Shown: piece after piece, positions 59,472-64,000 of the stretch
How positions within the stretch are numbered: position 1 is the first letter of the stretch
Layout: each line of letters begins with the position of its first letter
From: Ptiloglossa arizonensis
Lineage: Eukaryota; Arthropoda; Insecta; Hymenoptera; Colletidae
Direction: 5' to 3'
Assembly (NCBI RefSeq): GCF_051014685.1
Contig: NC_135055.1
Span: 3,286,001 to 3,350,000, forward strand
DNA length: 64,000 nucleotides
The notes under the pieces: model-generated
What the model was told of the DNA's origin: nothing
Database searches by the model: none
What the model saw: only the letters and a program-made list of their open reading frames with translations
Position numbers and translations under genes: made by a program

Positions 59472-60104
59472 TATCTGAAGAATCTTCAAAGCCAATTTTA
59501 TCGAAAACTAAACGTACGAATTTTGAGGTTAGGTTTAAAAGTGATCTTAGTTTTCAATTAGACTACCACTCTGCTAAGGTATCTATTTTCTTTCGACATG
59601 ATAATAAAAACATTACAATATCACTGTAATAATAGTAACAATGACAATTGAGCGAAATTCTTACTTATACACCGTATATTTATTGTTATATTCGAATACA
59701 GGGGGCCGTATCGCTAATCCAATTTAATTTTTCTTCGTCTCAGAGTTATTCGATTATGTTTCCTAACATCCATTCTTCGCGAGTCACATAACCGAAGAAT
59801 CTTCAAAGTCAATTTTATGGAAAACTAAACGTACGAATTTTGAGGTTAGGTTTAAAAGCGATAATTTTTTTCAGACTACCACTCTGCTACGGTATGTATT
59901 TTCTTGCGGCATAGTAATAAAAACATTACAATAACATTGTAATAATAGTAACAATGAAAATTGAGCGAAATTCTTACTTTTACACCGTATATTTATTGTA
60001 ATATTCGAATACATGTGGCCGTATCGCTAATCCAACTTGAATTTTCTTCGTTTCAGAGTTATTCGATTACGATTCCTAACATCCATTCTTCGCGAGTCAC
60101 TTTT
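59472..60104. repeat. Two-copy tandem duplication, 317-bp period
   Basis: GAAGAATCTTCAAAG (59477) recurs at 59794. The copies share AAACTAAACGTACGAATTTT, ACTACCACTCTGCTA and CCTAACATCCATTCTTCGCG in order, with scattered substitutions. Neither copy has a coding frame. Confidence 0.9.
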
Positions 60105-63100
60105 GTTACTCTGATGCGAAAAACTTTCGCTCCTTTTCACCAGAGCGGGGTGGGTTACGTTTCATAAGTTTTTTCAATGAGCCGAGAGCTTCACAAGTCA
60201 GCGGCTGCGGCATTCGTTTATTGTTTATACACGCGAGGCGTCTTATTACGTCCCCATTTCCCAGGGCTCCTGTGTTCCAGGGGCCCGTGAGTAATTAAGG
60301 AAGGTGCAATTAGAGACATTCTACCCGAAATGAGTAATGAGTTTCAACCGGCAGATGACACAGGTAATCCGAACGAGGAAAATTCACCAGCGCCGCGCGT
60401 CGAGATTGAGACATGGAAATTTTTTTCACCGGAACGCTGAACGGTCTCGTGTTTTCTAAGCAAACAAGTGTACGACACTGTACACTATACCAAATGATTG
60501 AAAGTACGGGAGAATAATTAGAAACCACTCGAGCGATTTGAAAGAAATTTTGAAGACCTACGAATAACCCATCGAATATAAAAGCTATCCTTTTGATCGA
60601 GATATCGGAAACCACTCGCGTATTTTGAAAATTGTGAATACGTTATTAAACGTAGAAAATATTTCTTTTTATCCGAGATCTTTCTACCCAGCTACCAAGG
60701 ACGAGATCGATGTAAGAAAAGACGGAGAATCGGGTTAATTGTAAATTTCTGATATCGAATTTCAGACGTTGACCGTTTAAGATCTCAAAATGGCGAACAA
60801 ACGACAATGCATATTTCATTCAATAAATGTCCGCGATTTCCAAGATACAACGGTTGATAGAAAAACATTTATACATTAGCCTACGCGACGTGAAGTCATG
60901 TATGGTATTTAACCTCGAAGTCACGGTAGGTGGTAGAAGGTTAAGTAATCATTTTTCTAAATGAGACAAAATCCACTTATAACCAGTTCTATTCTTAGGG
61001 GTTGAATTATTTTGAGAAATGTATTCAATGCTAGTTTAATCAGTTCTTTGTGTTTTTCTTCAGTTTTGTAGGATACCTTAACCCGAATGTTTGCAGAGTG
61101 AACTTTCATATAACTTGGTGTATTTATAAAATAGAATAAATTACGAGGTACGTGTACTGTTTATCAAAAAAGGGTAATTTTTACCCTTAAATTAAAACAT
61201 TGAATAAGATTTCTAAAGATACATAATTTGTCCCATCCCTGGAACTGAAAGGTATACACAATCGATCCAAGTTTCTAAAGAAATCAAATTTTAGGTTATG
61301 TATCGTGCAACGTTGTGGATCCCATGTGGTCGTTTGCGCCACGATTCAGTTTCGGAGGAAATTGAAATATACGATCGATTAAAATCGGTCGACGGAAAAA
61401 TAAAAAAAAAAATTGAAAATAAAATGCACATTCCCGCGACAAAGAATAAATAAATGTTCACAGACGTCTATCTATATTCATCGGCCGAGGCAGTCGTGAA
61501 AACCACGTGATGGACGAGCTTTCCGCGTAGGTCAGATCCGTGAAAAAACTTATAAAACTTTTGCATTCAGCCCACAACGCATTCCACCGGTGAATAATGC
61601 GAATGGATCCAGCAGTAATGTGATTTATAGCGTGCAATAAAATATAGGTGATTCATCCGCGAGGAAATTGGGACGCGTGATGGTCGACTGGCAAGAATTT
61701 TTCACGTTTCTCTCAGTTTTTGACGTGCAAGCTGATCGAGCGCGATGATTTACAGCTGAAAGCTCCGGTATAAAACGGTACCGGTGGGGGAAAAAAGCTT
61801 ATGCTTCGTCGGGCATTAATTATCGCGCACCAATATTTACGATCGTTGGATCTGCGTCTGATGTAACGTCTTATCCGTTTAGTCGTGTCGGTAAATAAAT
61901 TCGTCGTTTGTAATGTTGGAAACTATGAGAAGAGGAATTTTTGATCACGAACCGCGTGCCAAATGTATCGTGATAATTGAAAAATTAAATATAGCAAGAG
62001 ATGCACAGAATTGTATACGATAATAGTAGCCGGGAATAATCGAGGAGAAATATTGAAAGTTAATAAAAAAAAAAAAAACCAATTGTAAATTTAACTAAGG
62101 AAATTGATCTTTCTCGAATGAAGGAAGAAAATTTCAAGTGTTCAACGTTGTATTGCATCGAAGCAATAAGAGGTAATAAAAGGATAAACTACTCGATGAT
62201 ACAGGATAAGGTAGAAGATGGATGAAGGAAATGATTGAAGAGTGGAAAAGGAAAGAGAAAAAACAGTAATGAATATGCAATTGTTCTCTGCTTGTTCTTT
62301 CTATTTACTCTATACACTGTGCATCGTGTACTTTATATAAACAAGTTTATGTAACGCTATACCATACTTCAAAACAGAAAGAAGTGGAATAAACTATGCA
62401 TATATGCATACATAATATTATAATATTCATGACAATATTTATCATTCCGTTTTTTTTGTATTTGAAATTCTAATACAGTATTTATATTCTTCGATACGTA
62501 CTTTTTCTACAAATATATGCTTTGCATCAAACTCCGACTCTGAAATCCAGTTGACAAAGCGTTAGAGACAGAAAAATGTTTAACGCGAAATTTTCACGTA
62601 CGAGTCTTCATTTTTGAAAGTACGTTCCTCTTTTTTGCATTTACATTCACGTAAAATTTTACGATTTCAATTCACCCCGAATTCTGTGAAATTGTTTAGA
62701 TAAAAGAACTCAGAAGTTAAAATTACATAGCCACGATTCTTACGTACAACTCGTTATTGAAGACGAAACGTTATCAACAACGTATTAATTGCCGCAATAA
62801 AGAAATTATACAGATCCGTACGAAATCCACTAAAAAATATTTTATTTTACGATTTCGTAAATGTTGCGAAATAACAAACAGACATTTCGGTTCGTATCGA
62901 AATCTTAGTTATTTACAGTACTCTGAAAAGGTTTTTCTTTTTCACGAGAATGGAATCACTTGCCCGATAATTATTTACGACTCTTTTCTCTCCCGACAGT
63001 TGGCCAAGTACTGAATGCTGAACAGATTCTGAAGAAATCGTGACATTTTGTACTTTGAGTCCCGTTTTTCTAACAGAAATAAATAGAAAACCTGTTATGT

Positions 63101-64000
63101 CTCTTGAAACGAGGCATACATAGTTGAGGACGAAATCACTTTACATATTTACTATCATTAATTCATTCACGAACGACACGAAGATTCGAATTGTTACGAT
63201 ATTTTATCAAGTAGAAACAATATTGCACAAGGCGCGAAAAAGAATTAGCAGAGGAAAATATTAAATGGTATAACAAGATCTATCATCCTGTGACCTCGCT
63301 TTTTTCATAGATGCAACGATGCACTCGCAAAGTGGAATTGCACTCTTTTTAATGGATCCATATAAATTTTTTTTAGATAGATCGATTCCTCTTTGAGAAA
63401 TGAATTCTTTGTAAGGTAATTCGAATGAAAAATATACAAGAGCGCTTCAGAAGGTGCTTGCTATGTAATGGTGGCACGTTTGATCATATTCTGGACCACA
63501 TCCTAAAGCATATTCCCTATTGATCATTATTTACAAATTTTTCGATTGTGTAGATCGTACATTCAAGAAGATTCTCAAACGTCCTATTCTCATTTCTTTG
63601 TGTTCATCGTTTCAAATATCTCATAAATTATTAATTTTTCGATAGCTTTACCCTATAATTTCGTAAGTAAAAAAATCAGAGAAAACGGATTCGTCTAAAA
63701 AATTATGATTATACATGAATATATAAACACAGTTGTACTTTGTAGGTAAATATTATTAAACAATTCAATTCTTTTCTCCCTTATCTAGAATAGATACGAA
63801 TGTATTGTACGACTCGTCCTGTACATTCACAATCTAGCAATATTTATCGTGCAAGTATTGTATTTCCATTACCAATGTAACATTACATAAACGATACTTC
63901 TAACAACGATTGAATCTAACAATGTTAAAACCCGTGTCTCTAATATAAATTAATCGAATGCTTTCAGAAATACAATATCTACGTTCCTCGTATCTGTGTA
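60105..64000. other. Non-coding sequence to the end of the window
   Basis: A GC-richer stretch at 60180-60310 and another at 61480-61800 are the only compositional features. ORFs of 85-101 codons have no motif. A large intron of the PWWP2-type gene, or intergenic DNA, are both possible. Confidence 0.4.

Overview
The window looks like nuclear DNA of an insect, most likely a hymenopteran. It is intron-bearing and AT-rich, with patches dense in CpG (TCGA/TTCGAA words everywhere). It has metazoan gene families, small introns in compact genes and very large ones in others, many microsatellites, and short non-autonomous DNA transposons. No bacterial, organellar or viral gene is visible.

Layout. 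An intron-less tRNA-Leu(CAG) lies at 1059-1140. A compact pair of convergent genes follows. On the + strand (2069-4094) is an Abraxas-family scaffold of the BRISC/BRCA1-A deubiquitinase complexes. On the - strand (7953-5314) is HPS1, a BLOC-3 subunit, complete in eight exons. One HPS1 intron has a perfect minor-class (U12) AT-type donor and is the best single observation here. From about 9.6 to 18.3 kb I see no gene, only AT-rich sequence, a GC-rich patch at 13.4-13.95 kb, a 198-bp tandem duplication and a pogo-like MITE.

From 34.0 down to 18.47 kb (- strand) there is a phase-consistent multi-exon gene for a small protein (about 182 aa as modelled) that I do not recognise. Its introns hold a 444-bp dimeric satellite, TTAA-flanked MITEs and a 1.3-kb minisatellite whose unit matches the end of the pogo-like MITE. 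From 34.1 to 44.9 kb only simple repeats and weak ORFs are visible. From 51.6 down to 44.9 kb (- strand) lie six exons of a PWWP2-type chromatin protein. The PWWP domain is complete, but the N-terminus is missing, so an upstream exon lies in the last 12 kb unseen or beyond the window. From 52 to 64 kb I find only repeats: another TTAA MITE, a 0.5-kb foldback element and a 317-bp tandem duplication.

The recognised genes have unrelated jobs: BRISC deubiquitination, Rab32/38 activation at lysosome-related organelles, and chromatin reading. I see no operon-like system and no defence or mobile gene cassette. The interest lies in splicing (the HPS1 minor intron and a tiny remote first coding exon), in repeat birth from transposon ends, and in a 16-bp motif that recurs four times in the same orientation. 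Exon coordinates were read by eye from splice-site words and reading-frame phase. Homology was judged from remembered family sequence, not from a search.
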